From positions 2,108,001 to 2,172,000 of the forward strand of contig OY804589.1 in the NCBI GenBank assembly GCA_963680875.1: a DNA stretch of 64,000 nt. The letters run 5' to 3'. The stretch comes from Bathymodiolus brooksi (taxonomy: Eukaryota; Mollusca; Bivalvia; Mytilida; Modiolidae). Shown here in pieces: positions 49,385 through 60,120 of the stretch; the stretch's first letter is position 1, and each line of letters begins with the position of its first letter. The position numbers were made by a program, and so were the translations under genes. Under the pieces are notes generated by a model, which was given only the letters and a program-made list of their open reading frames with translations, did not search any database and was not told the origin of the DNA.

Positions 49385-50250
49385 AAAAATCAAAAAAGAG
49401 CAACACCACCCCTCCCCGATAAATAGCTATCAGCTGTAATTACTAGTGACAGTAGTGTGTACCATTAAAAAGAGCAATAATTCCCCTCCCCCTCCCCCAA
49501 AAAAATAGCTACCAGCTGTAATTACTAGTGTGTACCATTAAAAAGAGCAATAATTCCCCTCCCCCTCCCCCAAAAAAATAGCTACCAGCTGTAATTACTA
49601 GTGTGTACCATTAAAAAGAGCAATAATTCCCCTCCCCCTCCCCCAAAAAATAGCTACCAGCTGTAATTACTAGTGTGTGCCATTAAAAAGAGCAATAATT
49701 CATCTCCCCCTCTCCCGATAAATAGCTATCAGCTGTAATTACTAGTGTACCATTAAAAAGAGCACATATTCCCCTCCCCCTCCCCCCCAAAAAATAGTTA
49801 CCAGTTGTAATTACTAGTGTGTACCATTAAAAAGAGCAATAATTCCCCCCTCCCCCCCCAAAAATAGGTACCAGTTGTAATTACTAGTGTGTACCATTAA
49901 AAAGAGCAATAATTCCCCCCCTCCCCCAAAAAATAGCTACCAGCTGTAATTACTAGTGTGTACCATTAAAAAGAGCAATAATTCCCCTTCCCCTCCCCAA
50001 TAAATAGCTATCAGCTGTAATTACTAGTGTGTACCATTAAAAAGAGCAATAATTCCCCTCTCCCCCAAAAAATAGCTACCAGCTGTAATTACTAGTGTGT
50101 ACCATTAAAACGAGCATTAATTCCCCCCTCCCCAAAAAATAGCTACCAGCTGTAATTACTAGTGTGTACCATTAAAAGGAGCAATAATTCCCCTCTCCCC
50201 CAAAAATAGCTACCAGTTGTAATTACTAGTATGTACCATTAAATTAAAAA
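49385..50250. repeat. C-run minisatellite of about 70 bp, 12 copies, downstream of CSRNP
   Basis: The unit is TAGCTACCAGCTGTAATTAC, TAGTGTGTACCATTAAAAAG, AGCAATAATTCCCCTCCCCC and TCCCCCAAAAAA, with variable C-run length. It lies 0.5-1.4 kb past the CSRNP stop. If the 3' UTR reaches it, the mRNA would carry repeated G-runs. Confidence 0.92.
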
Positions 50251-50770
50251 GCACCATTAAAATACAAGTGTGCGTCTTGTATGGTAATCTACACATGTAC
50301 AAAATAAAACACATAATGTTTCTTGGTCTAAATATAACTAGACTAAATTAAGCTTGTAAATAGATCTCTGGACTTCAATAAATGAGAAAAAAAACAGAAT
50401 TATTTTGTATATAATAGCTGGCCATATTACATAGTAACATAGCTGGCCAGTCAAATCATCTTTTTATTATAATGTAAAAAGTACTAATACAAGATGTTGT
50501 CCTTGTAAATTTTAACAGTATGAATTAGAAGTACAAAAATATACAAGTAGACAACAATTTGTATGGGGAATCTACTACTTGTCAACCAAATGTCACTCAT
50601 TAAAAATTTACAAGCTCTATTTAGACTAGTTGTAACCATATCATTAAAAAATAGATGACAAGTTTTCCACGCTCTATCTAGACTAGTTGTAACAATTACA
50701 ATAAGCAGACATATACAAGTACTTAAAAAATTTCAAGCTCTATTTAGACTAGTTGTAAAACATTTACGAT
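50251..50770 (-). other. Probable proximal 3' UTR of CSRNP
   Basis: AT-rich sequence directly after the TAA stop, with repeated TAGACTAGTTGTAA words (about 50.62-50.76 kb) forming a weak tandem repeat of about 60-90 bp. Several AATAAA-like signals exist on the minus strand, but none is clearly the polyadenylation site. Confidence 0.4.
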
Positions 50771-52425
50771 TTAAGCAGAGACATGAACAGTTTCTACCAA
50801 CGATTCCTTTATAATTTCCCCAAAATTCTGCCCTACTTCTGTTGAATTCACTTTATCATGCCACAACTTTGTTGAATGATGAGAATTTTCTGATAAATTG
50901 ACATGGCAGCCATTTTGTCTTGAATTAGACTGGTTACCACACTGGTTCCTGTTTGATGAGCTTTTGTCTAAATCAATATAAGTTTTCACATCAGAAGAAT
51001 TGACTGTGAAAGGATCTTCATATTTCTCCACTTTAATGCCGTCAGTATACCCCATGTCTGCACTGTTTATATGTGATGATATGGCAGGACACGCCTCAGC
51101 GATTTTATCACTGGTAGTATCTGTCATTGTAGTATAACACGAACTGCTATTTTGTGACCCTGTGAATGAATGACCATTTGATTGGACCATGTTAGTCATG
51201 TGACCATTCCAGCATGAACCAGTATTGTTCTCTACAACACCATTCATGGGTTCAAGTTTGTAAAATTGATCTGTAGAATTTAACGACGTATATTTTTTGT
51301 CAGGATGAGAATTGGCGACAAATGAATTATGGGAAGAAATGCTGTTACCATGGTCACAAAATTCCTGGTTTGCATCCTCAGTTGTGAATGGTGTTAATGT
51401 TTGATATGATTTTTCTTGATAATCTATGTTTTCGTATGGCGGACTATTAGAACTGGTTCTGTCTACTTTTAATAATTGTGGCCATTTTGTTTCGTAGGGT
51501 AAACTATTCTCATTAGAACTGGATTCTGAGTATGAACTGTCGTCTTCCTTATAACTGTACAGTGAGCTTGTATTCTCAGTGTTGTACAAGTCTTCAGAAT
51601 CATTATAGAGAAAAACTCTCGGTAATAAACTAGTGGGAGATTCACGATACTGATGTGATTGGTAAATAAGTGCTGCCCTCTGTTGTTGGGCTTGTACTTC
51701 CTGCATCATTACATTGCAGACGTCAGAATTTTGGCAGTCACGACAACTTCCAAGTTCATTACTGTTAAATTCTGATAAATCAATCGTCTTTTGTTCATCA
51801 TCAGAACAATGTGCAGAGTCTACGTCAGACTCGTTTTTTTCATGTTCTAATTCTTGACTTTTCAGTCGTTTTGAAATAGGTGATGAATTATCATCGTCTT
51901 TTTTATCTAACTGAAGACGCATTAATGTATGAATGAAGTGTGTCCGAACACGAATGGGATTAAACTCAATTCTACCGTGAAGATTCTGACAGCCATCTTT
52001 AGAACATCCACAAGGAAACGAAAGTCTATCTACCTGACACTGGATCCCCGCCTGACTACATAAACACGTTTCTGGGTCACAGAAAACTTGACAATCACAT
52101 CCACAGATCTCTCGTGAGTTCCGAATGTCACGACAAGCATCCTTTTCAGTACCATCAATTTTTTTCACTCCAGATTGTCGTAAAATCATCCGTCTCTGTC
52201 GAGTTGTGATCGGCTGTAAGAAATAATAATCGTCATTTTCAAAATCAGAATCTTCCTCGTCCATTTCCTCTTCTTCTTCATCTTCCTCGTCACTACCGAG
52301 GAGTTTAGCCGTCTTCTTCTCCTGCTTCTTCATCTCCTCTAACATTATCATGTGAATCCTTTTCTGCTCCTTAGCATGATCAGAGAGAGTAAAATTTTCT
52401 GTATGACTGTGTTTGTCTATCATAC
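50771..52425 (-). CDS. CSRNP: CSRNP/AXUD1-family nuclear protein, last coding exon (exon 3)
   Basis: This exon encodes residues 84-633 of a cysteine/serine-rich nuclear protein (CSRNP, also AXUD1). Vertebrate members are nuclear, DNA-binding transcriptional activators. In order it shows a basic helix-like stretch (about 95-125), an acidic run (about 128-145), the conserved block DDYYFLQP (147-154), GVKKID (168-173), then ten cysteines between 190 and 228 including CGCDC, FCDP and PCGC, and [13 protein letters not shown] (234-246), a family hallmark. The C-terminal half is Ser/Asn-rich and low in complexity, with one more Cys pair (CRDC). The stop is TAA at 50773-50771. The 5' border is the acceptor TATATTTAG|GTATG at 52425, which completes the split Gly codon left by exon 2. 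An open frame continues upstream to 52522, but only through intronic repeats, so I reject that start. The assembled length of 633 residues is close to the usual 540-600. Family assignment is firm; the paralogue is not determined. Confidence 0.93.
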
Positions 52426-54612
52426 CTAAATATAGAAAATAACATTTCTGTATGACTGTGTTTGTCTTGTCAGACCTAAATATAGAAAATAACATTTCTG
52501 TATGATTGTGTTTGTCTGTCATACCTAAATATAGAAAATACCATTTCTGTATGACTGTGCTTGTCTATCATACCTAAATATAGAAAATAACATTTCTGTA
52601 TGACTGTGTTTGTCTGTCAGACCTAAATAAAGAAAATAATATTTCTGTATGATTGTGTTTGTCTGTCATACCTAAATATAGAATATAACATTTCTGTATG
52701 ACTGTGTTTGTCTGTCATACCTAAATATAGAAAATAACATTTCTGTATGACTGTGTTTGTCTATCATACCTAAATATAGAAAATAACATTTCTGTATGAC
52801 TGTGCTTGTCTATCATACCTAAATATAGAAAATAACATTTCTGTATGATTGTGTTTGTCTGTCATACCTAAATATAGAAAATAACATTTCTGTATGACTG
52901 TGTTTGTCTGTCATACCTAAATATAGAATATAACATTTCTGTATGACTGTGTTTGTCTGTCATACCTAAATATAGAAAATAACATTTATGTATGACTGTG
53001 TTTGTCTATCATACTTAAATATAGAAAATAACATTTCTGTATGATTGTGTTTGTCTATCATATCTAAATATAGAAAATAACATTTCTGTATGACTGTGTT
53101 TGTCTGTCATACCTAAATATAGAAAATAACATTTCTGTATGACTGTGTTTGTCTGTCATACCTAAATATAGAAAATAACATTTCTGTATGACTGTGTTTG
53201 TCTGTCATATCTAAATATAGAAAATAACATTTCTGTATGACTGTTTGTCAATCATACCTAAATATAGAAAATAACATTTCTGTATGACTGTGTTTGTCTA
53301 TCATATCTAAATATAGAAAATAACATTTCTGTATGACTGTGTTTGTCTATCATATCTAAATATAGAAAATAACATTTCTGTATGACTGTGTTTGTCTATC
53401 ATATCTAAATATAGAAAATAACATTTCTGTATGACTGTGTTTGTCTATCATATCTAAATATAGAAAATAACATTTCTGTATGAATGTGATTGTCTATCAT
53501 ACCTAAATATAGAAAATAACATTTCTGTATGACTGTGCTTGTCTATCATACCTAAATATAGAAAATAACATTTCTGTATGATTGTGTTTGTCTATCATAC
53601 CTAAATATAGAAAATAACATTTGTGTATGACTGTGCTTGTCTGTCATACCTAAATATAGAAAATAACATTTCTGTATGACTGTGTTTGTCTATCATATCT
53701 AAATATAGAAAATAACATTTCTGTATGACTGTGTTTGTCTATCATATCTAAATATAGAAAATAACATTTCTGTATGACTGTGTTTGTCTGTCATACCTAA
53801 ATATAGAAAATAACATTTATGTATGACTGTTTGTCTGTCATACCTAAATATAGAAAATAACATTTCTGTATGACTGTGTTTGTCTGTCATATCTAAATAT
53901 AGAAAATAACATTTCTGTATGACTGTTTGTCTGTCATACCTAAATATAGAAAATAACATTTATGTATGACTGTTTGTCTGTCATACCTAAATATAGAAAA
54001 TAACATTTCTGTATGACTGTGATTGTCTATCATACCTAAATATAGAAAATAACATTTCTGTATGACTGTGTTTGTCTGTCATACCTAAATATAGAAAATA
54101 ACATTTCTGTATGACTGTGTTTGTCTGTCATACCTAAATATAGAAAATAACATTTCTGTATGATTGTGTTTGTTTGTCTGTCATACCTAAATATAGAAAA
54201 TAACATTTCTGTATGATTGTGTTTGTCTGTCATACCTAAATATAGAAAATAACATTTCTGTATGATTGTGCTTGTCTGTCATACCTAAATATAGAAAATA
54301 ACATTTATGTATGACTGTGTTTGTCTGTCATATCTAAATATAGAAAATAACATTTATGTATGACTGTTTGTCTGTCATACCTAAATATAGAAAATAACAT
54401 TTATGTATGACTGTTTGTCTGTCATACCTAAATATAGAAAATAACATTTCTGTATGACTGTGTTTGTCTGTCATATCTAAATATAGAAAATAACATTTCT
54501 GTATGACTGTGCTTGTCTGTCATACCTAAATATAGAAAATAACATTTCTGTATGACTGTGTTTGTCTGTCATACTTAAATATAGAAAATAACATTTCTGT
54601 ATGACTGTGTTT
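52426..54612 (-). repeat. 49-bp minisatellite made of CSRNP intron 2 acceptor plus exon 3 start
   Basis: About 45 tandem units fill the end of intron 2 right up to exon 3. In transcript sense each unit holds a T/A-rich tract, TTTCTATATTTAG, then GTATGA(C/T)AGACAAACACAG, then CATACAGAAA. The last two pieces are the first 30 bases of exon 3, and the first is its real 3' splice site. Units are about 46-53 bp, mostly 49, with single-base variants. The start beginning MTDKHNH at 52522 and short open frames near 53.7-54.2 kb are read-through of these units and are not genes. Confidence 0.92.
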
Positions 54613-55336
54613 TAATAACGTCATCTACCTCATTGCTCTCTGGCAGTAAAAACTTTTTTTTTAATCCAAAGGATGCAAGTTAGCTGTACTTGCTTCCATC
54701 ATCACTGGTAATTTTTTTTGAATATTATTTAGAATTATGCAACATCGTGACATTTTTATTTTTAACTTTAAAACTCAATTGGCAATAATTCGCATATTCC
54801 ACTTCCCCAACAGTTTACTGTTTTTAATTCCCAATGAATTAACAAAATATCAAGCAACGTAAATCACAGGACATATTTACTATTTTTATATTAAATTGAT
54901 TTCAATAAACATCTTTAATATAAAATTTATTCCAAATATTACAATTTCCGCTTTCGTTTTTCTGAAGTTTTATAGCAGTCCGGTACATGCCACTTTCAAC
55001 AAATCAAGCGACCCAATATACTGCACTGGTTCCTGGTATCTTGTGCATAGTATTTCGTTTGCATAATCAAAACAAACAGTAACCAGGTCATAAACTAGAA
55101 AATGTTCGACTTTTAATTTCATTTGAAAAAGCTTTCATTAACGCTTTTTACGAATAATTTCATCACCAAAAAGAGCCCAGTCGACAAAATCACTGGTGCC
55201 AAATAAATATCTTAGGTCGCCAGCTGGGCGATTGCTATGCATAAAATAGGTTGCCCAACGAAAATTTTGGTCGCATTGGCGACTGTTAATCTTTTTCCCT
55301 GTATGAGATAAATCATGGAGAGAAAAACGGGATTAT
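54613..55336. other. Unique intronic sequence of CSRNP intron 2
   Basis: AT-rich sequence between the 49-bp and 32-bp arrays. No gene is seen. A GC-richer patch near 55.19-55.29 kb (GGTCGCCAGCTGGGCGA) may be a dispersed repeat fragment. Confidence 0.4.
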
Positions 55337-55444
55337 GAAACAATTGAAGTCAAATCTGGAATGCAGACTGAACAATTGAAGTCAAATCTGGAATGCAGAC
55401 TGAACAATTGAAGTCTATTCTGGAATGAAGACTGAACAATTGAA
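55337..55444. repeat. 32-bp tandem repeat, about 3.4 copies
   Basis: The unit is GAACAATTGAAGTCAAATCT followed by GGAATGCAGACT. It lies in CSRNP intron 2. Confidence 0.85.
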
Positions 55445-55524
55445 ATGGAAGAGTCAGCAAGTATGCCCATATAAGGAAATGTTAAGTGAATAGCCAGTTT
55501 ATAAAAAAATGAAAATTACTCTTT

Positions 55525-56085
55525 TAACTATATGTATTACTCTTTGATCTTTGTGGGTTTCTCTTTGATCCTTGAGTATTTTACTTTAATCTTTGTGTAT
55601 TACCTTTTGATCTTAGCATGTTTCCCTTTGATCTTGTGTTTCTCTTTGATCTTTGTTTATTACCCTTTGATCTGTATGTTACCTTTTGATCTTAGTTTAT
55701 TATCCTTTGATCTTTGTTTTTTACCCTTTGATCTTGTGTTTCTCTTTGATCTTTTGTTTATTACCCTTTGATCTTTGTGTATTATCCTTTGATCTGTGTT
55801 ACCTTTTGATCTTAGCATGTTTCCTTTTGATCTTGTGTTTCTCTTTGATCTTTGTTTATTTCCCTTTGATCTGTATGTTACCTTTTGATCTTAGTTTATT
55901 ATCCTTTGATCTTTGTTTTTTACCCTTTGATCTTGTGTTTCTCTTTGATCTTTTGTTTATTACCCTTTGATCTTTGTGTATTATCCTTTGATCTGTGTGT
56001 TACCTTTTGATCTTAGCATGTTTCCCTTTGATCTTGTGTTTCTCTTTGATCTTTGTTTATTACCCTTTGATCTTTCTGTTTAACT
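55525..56085. repeat. TTTGATC-rich minisatellite in CSRNP intron 2
   Basis: About 27 units of roughly 19-22 bp are built on CCTTTGATCTT(A/T)G. Longer blocks of units repeat (for example 55.60-55.79 and 55.80-55.99 kb), which shows secondary duplication. The 79- and 94-codon open frames here (repeats of PFDL and SLIF) are repeat read-through. Confidence 0.88.
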
Positions 56086-56210
56086 ACTTTATTTTCTAAC
56101 CTGTCACATTTGAGTTACATGTATGTTATTTAATATTTGTATGTTTTTCAATACCCCTACATATATATCTGGGGTATTTGTATATTCTAATGGAGTTTAC
56201 TTGACCTTAC

Positions 56211-56327
56211 CCAGTGTAGACCCCCCTTCACTAGGAACACATGTAAACCCCTGCATCCTGGCAAAGTAGTAAACTGTCACGCCTTTAAACTTCACAGATT
56301 TCTTTTGTCTTTTTCTCTTTGTCATAA
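56211..56327 (-). CDS. CSRNP: CSRNP exon 2 (internal coding exon)
   Basis: This is a 117-bp internal exon covering residues 44-83. The acceptor is TTTCTTTTACAG|TTATGAC and the donor is ACACTGG|GTAAGG. It carries a basic nuclear-localisation-like run, KRKRQKK (47-53), followed by [18 protein letters not shown] (54-71) and [10 protein letters not shown] (74-83). These match the strongly conserved N-terminal VTVYYF...QGFTSVPS.GG.TLG signature of CSRNP proteins. It enters in phase 1 (TT completes a Val codon begun by the final G of exon 1) and leaves in phase 1 (G is completed by GT of exon 3). It is too short to be picked up by ORF length alone and was recognised from the motif and the phase match. 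It is the only coding exon not copied into a neighbouring tandem array. Confidence 0.9.
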
Positions 56328-56530
56328 CTGTAAAAGAAACAATAATTATTATTAGATTTTTGCATCCAATGATTTTTGCTTACCATTCGATATAAAAATA
56401 ATCCATTGCTATTTTGAAAGTTTTCCTTAGTATTTCATTAATCTTACAACCAAGGATGGCATGAGCTTCATCTTCAATATCCACAAAAACACTACATTTG
56501 CTACAAACCAATATTATTATACTGTACATG

Positions 56531-56925
56531 CCATTTCTAACAGCCCAGTGTATGTTGAGTGAGAGTGATTGTTGCTTAACGCCAATTCAGCCATTTATCA
56601 GCTATATCATGACAAGAACAAGTTAATTTTCAATGAGATTATGATGAGGTCTGCTTTGTACTAGACCAACACGCTGAGTTGGATTTTTATAGTGCTAGCT
56701 CATTGAAACAAGTCTGGGGGTAGACATGTTGCTCCACTCGGACACATTATTCTGATTCTGAGCCAACTAGTCTTTCCTCTTTCTCCTTAATGCTGCATGC
56801 TTATCAGAGACGCAACAAATACCAATTTCATAGTCTTTGGTTTGACCAGACTGGGGCTTGCACCCACGATCTACCGCACTCGAGGCAAGCATACTAACCA
56901 TTACGCCACCGATGCGTTTAAGCGC
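56531..56925 (-). mobile_element. tRNA-derived SINE in CSRNP intron 1
   Basis: On the minus strand the head (from about 56920 downward) has an A-box-like TGGCGTAATGGTTAGTATGC and a B-box-like GGTGCAAGCCCC at tRNA-like spacing, which are RNA polymerase III promoter elements. The body follows with GACTATGAAATTGGTATTTG and a GCATGCAGCATTAAGGAG segment, the kind of central domain shared by several mollusc SINEs. Sequence further left (ATTGTTGCTTAACGCC) recurs in antisense form near 18.75 kb and may belong to the same or an adjacent dispersed repeat. Exact ends and target duplication are not clear. Confidence 0.6.
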
Positions 56926-57027
56926 ATGTTGATTATTTGTTCTGATCTCACAAACAAGGTCTCTGAAGGATATCAACAATGATATGACAGAAATCTACCT
57001 GTTTAATCCAAACAACTTTCCCTACCT

Positions 57028-58763
57028 GAAAAGGTCACGTATGTATGTCAATAACAATAAACGGAGATAAGATAAGGTCACGTATGTATGTCAATAACAA
57101 TAAACGGAGATAAGAAAAGGTCACGTATGTATGTCAATAACAATAAACGGAGATGAGAAAAGGTCATGGATGTATGTTAATAACAATAAACGGAGATAAG
57201 AAAAGGTCACGTATGTATGTCAATAACAATAAACGGAGATGAGAAAAGGTCATGTATGTATGTTAATAACAATAAACGGAGATAAGAAAAGGTCACGTAT
57301 GTGTGTCGATAACAATAAATGGAGATAAGAAAAGGTCACGTATGTATGTCAATAACAATAAACGGAGATAAGAAAAGGTCACGTATGTATGTCGATAACA
57401 ATAAATGGAGATAAGAAAAGGTCACGTATGTATGTCAATAACATTAAACAGAGATAAGAAAAGGTCACTTATGTATGTCAATAACAATAAACAGAGACAA
57501 GAAAAGGTCACGTATGTATGTCAATAACAATAAACGGAGATAAGAAAAGGTCACGTATGTATGTCAATAACAATAAACAGAGATAAGAAAAGGTCACTTA
57601 AGTATGTCAACAACAATAAACGGAGATAAGAAAAGGTCACGTATGTATGTCAATAACAATAAACAGAGATAAGAAAAGGTCACGTATGTATGTCAATAAC
57701 AATAAACAGAGATAAGAAAAGGTCACGTATGTATGTCAATAACATTAAACGGAGATGAGAAAAGGTCACGTATGTATGTTAATAACAATAAACAGATATA
57801 AGAAAAGGTCATGTATGTATGTCGATAACAATAAATGGAGATAAGAAAAGGTCACGTATGTACGGTATGTCAATAACAATAAACAGAGTTAAGAAAAGGT
57901 CACGTATGTATGTCAATAACATTAAACGGAGATGAGAAAAGGTCACGTATGTATGTTAATAACAATAAACAGAGATGAGAAAAGGTCACGTATGTATGTC
58001 GATAACAATAAATGGAGATAAGAAAAGGTCACATATGTATGTCAATAACAATAAACAGAGATAAGAAAAGGTCACGTATGTATGTCAATAACATTAAACG
58101 GAGATGAGAAAAGGTCACGTATGTATGTTAATAACAATAAACAGAGATAAGAAAAGGTCATGTATGTATGTCGATAACAATAAATGGAGATAAGAAAAGG
58201 TCACGTATGTACGGTATGTCAATAACAATAAACAGAGTTAAGAAAAGGTCACGTATGTATGTCAATAACATTAAACGGAGATGAGAAAAGGTCACGTATG
58301 TATGTTAATAACAATAAACAGAGATGAGAAAAGGTCACGTATGTATGTCGATAACAATAAATGGAGATAAGAAAAGGTCACGTATGTATGTCAATAACAA
58401 TAAACGGAGATAAGAAAAGGTCACGTATGTATGTCAATAACAATAAACGGAGATAAGAAAAGGTCACATATGTATGTCAATAACAATAAACGGAGATAAG
58501 AAAAGGTCACGTATGTATGTCGATAACAATAAACGGAGATAAGAAAAGGTCACTTATGTATGTCAATAACAATAAACAGAGATAAGAAAAGGTCACGTAT
58601 GTATGTCAATAACAATAAACGGAGATAAGAAAAGGTCACGTATGTATGTCAATAACAATAAACGGAGATAAGAAAAGGTCACGTATGTATGTCAATAACA
58701 ATAAACAGAGATAAGAAAAGGTCACGTATGTATGTCAATAACAATAAACGGAGATAAGAAAAT
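57028..58763. repeat. 43-bp minisatellite in CSRNP intron 1 (about 40 copies)
   Basis: The unit is GGTCACGTATGTATGTCAAT followed by AACAATAAACGGAGATAAG and four A. Variants swap CACGTA/CATGTA, CAATAA/CGATAA and CGGAG/CAGAG. A block of several units (for example about 57.72-57.92 kb) recurs nearly intact around 57.91-58.3 kb, so there is higher-order duplication. It is non-coding and lies between exons 1 and 2. Confidence 0.93.
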
Positions 58764-59070
58764 GCTAAAAACATTTTGTTTGTGCAGATTTTTTCCCCCA
58801 TATCCGTTCCGATATTATTTTTTCTGTTTGCAAGAAGGTTTGATAATCGAAATTTGTCATCTGGAAAAGCGTCACAGTTTGTGAGTGGTTTTTCTAGTGC
58901 TAGTTTAAATGGAACACTCCAGTAGAATATAATTGTTATTCTGGCTTAATTAACAGAAAATGTAATTATATAAGAAAATGTACATGTATCTATCTATCTA
59001 AACAAGCTTCTTCTTCACGTACAACATAGAATGATCTCTCCTTTATCTTAACAATCAATAACGGGAGATA
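58764..59070. other. Unique AT-rich intronic spacer
   Basis: This part of CSRNP intron 1 lies between the 43-bp array and the exon 1 tail copies. No open frame, RNA gene or repeat is recognised apart from a short CTAT run near 58990. Confidence 0.5.
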
Positions 59071-59700
59071 ACTTACCTGTAGATGTATGGATATTTGAAC
59101 TGCTGCTGTTTTCATCATTGAAATATGTGTCAAAGGTTAAAGGTAACAATAAATAGAGGAGATAACTTACCTATAGATGTAGGGATATCTGAACTACCGT
59201 TTGCTAAAATTGAAATGCTGCTATTTTCATCATTGAACTTTGTGTCAAAGGTTAAAGGTAACAATAAATAGGGGAGATAACTTACCGATAGATGTAGGGA
59301 TATCTGAACTACCATTTGCTAAAATTGAAATGCTGCTATTTTCATCATTGAACTCTGTGTCAGAGGTTAGAGGTAACAATCAATAAGGGGAGATACCTAT
59401 AGATGTAGGGATATCTGAACTACTGTTTGCTAAAATTGAACTGCTGCTGTTTTCATCATTGAACTCTGTCAGAGGTTAAAGGTAACAATCAATAAGGGGA
59501 GATAACTTACCTGTAGATGTATGGATATTTGAACTGCTGCTGTTTTCATCATTGAAATATGTGTCAAAGGTTAAAGGTAACAATCAATAAGGGGAGATAA
59601 CTTACCTATAGATGTAGGAATATCTGAACTACTGTTTGTTAAAACTGAACTGCTGCTGTTTTCATCATTGAACTCTGTGTCAGAGGTTAAAGGTGATGAC
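59071..59700 (-). repeat. Tandem copies of the CSRNP exon 1 tail with splice donor
   Basis: Six copies of a 94-115-bp unit are present, the rightmost being exon 1 itself. Each has the Ser-rich coding stretch (NDENSSS...SSDIPTSI), most have a donor (TATAG|GTAAGT or TACAG|GTAAGT), then a short intronic piece TTATCTCCCCTTATTG and a pyrimidine-rich stretch CCTTTAACCTCTGACACAG. Donors read near 59076, 59170, 59285, 59510 and 59605; the copy near 59396 has a weaker GTATCT. The copies keep most codons but have scattered changes, and between copies the frame meets intronic sequence. Confidence 0.85.
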
Positions 59701-59735
59701 TCTCCAACCACTTCCACAATTTTTCGTTTCAACAT
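59606..59735 (-). CDS. CSRNP: CSRNP exon 1 (start codon exon, coding part)
   Basis: The coding part is 130 bp for residues 1-43, starting MLKRKIVEVVGESSPLTSD and continuing with an acidic, Ser-rich stretch. CSRNP proteins typically begin with a similar short LKRKF/EV segment and a Ser/Glu-rich region. The donor is CTATAG|GTAAGTTATC at 59606, in phase 1, which matches exon 2. The start is supported by an in-frame TAG two codons upstream; that TAG also closes a two-codon ATG-ATG upstream frame. About 90 bp of this exon's tail, with its donor, recurs five more times just downstream in intron 1 (59077-59600). I chose the 59606 donor because only this copy is continuous with the ATG; another copy could be spliced in, and a transcript would settle it. 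Confidence 0.8.
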
Positions 59736-59972
59736 TGTCCACTACATCATATTATGTAATAATTCTGTAATTTATAACCAATCAACATCTGATTCATATC
59801 ATTATAACGATGGTGCAAGAATCGTCTACTGATTCATTATATCTAGATCTTGGGTTTGTCTGACTGGTAATTATTTCTAGATGTTGGGTGACTCGTCTGA
59901 CTGGTAGTTATTTCTAGATGTTGGGCGACTTGTCCGACTGGTAATTTTTCTTTTTTGTTAACTGCTCCATCT
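59736..59972 (-). promoter_or_regulatory. Probable 5' UTR of CSRNP with a possible upstream acceptor
   Basis: On the minus strand an acceptor-like site, CTTGTTATTTCAG|AGATGG, lies at 59973-59972. If used, the start-codon exon would carry a 237-base 5' UTR. That UTR contains an upstream ATG opening an 18-codon frame, then the two-codon ATG-ATG-TAG frame just before the real start. Upstream frames of this kind would limit translation. A GTGAGT donor-like site for a noncoding first exon lies at 60246-60241. This rests on splice-site patterns only. Confidence 0.3.
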
Positions 59973-60120
59973 CTGAAATAACAAGATTAAAATAAAAAGT
60001 CAACTCTCACAAATAGTAGAGATGTAGATCTTTTACATGTGTGTGCAATAAATGTGTAAAGCTTGAACAATGTTGAATGAAAACTGTTGCAGTTACACAA
60101 GCGATATGTAGATGTATATC

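Noticed and set aside
52426..52522. Start codon at 52522 giving a 583-residue protein
   Set aside because: The first 33 codons come from the intronic 49-bp array; the family motif and splice phase show that exon 3 begins at 52425 and is preceded by two more exons.
55532..55970. Plus-strand frames with hydrophobic LPFDL/SLIF repeats resembling membrane segments
   Set aside because: They are read-through of the TTTGATC minisatellite in a CSRNP intron; hydrophobicity follows from the T-rich unit.
56767..56982. Opposed small frames of 61-70 codons
   Set aside because: They lie on the tRNA-like head and body of a SINE.
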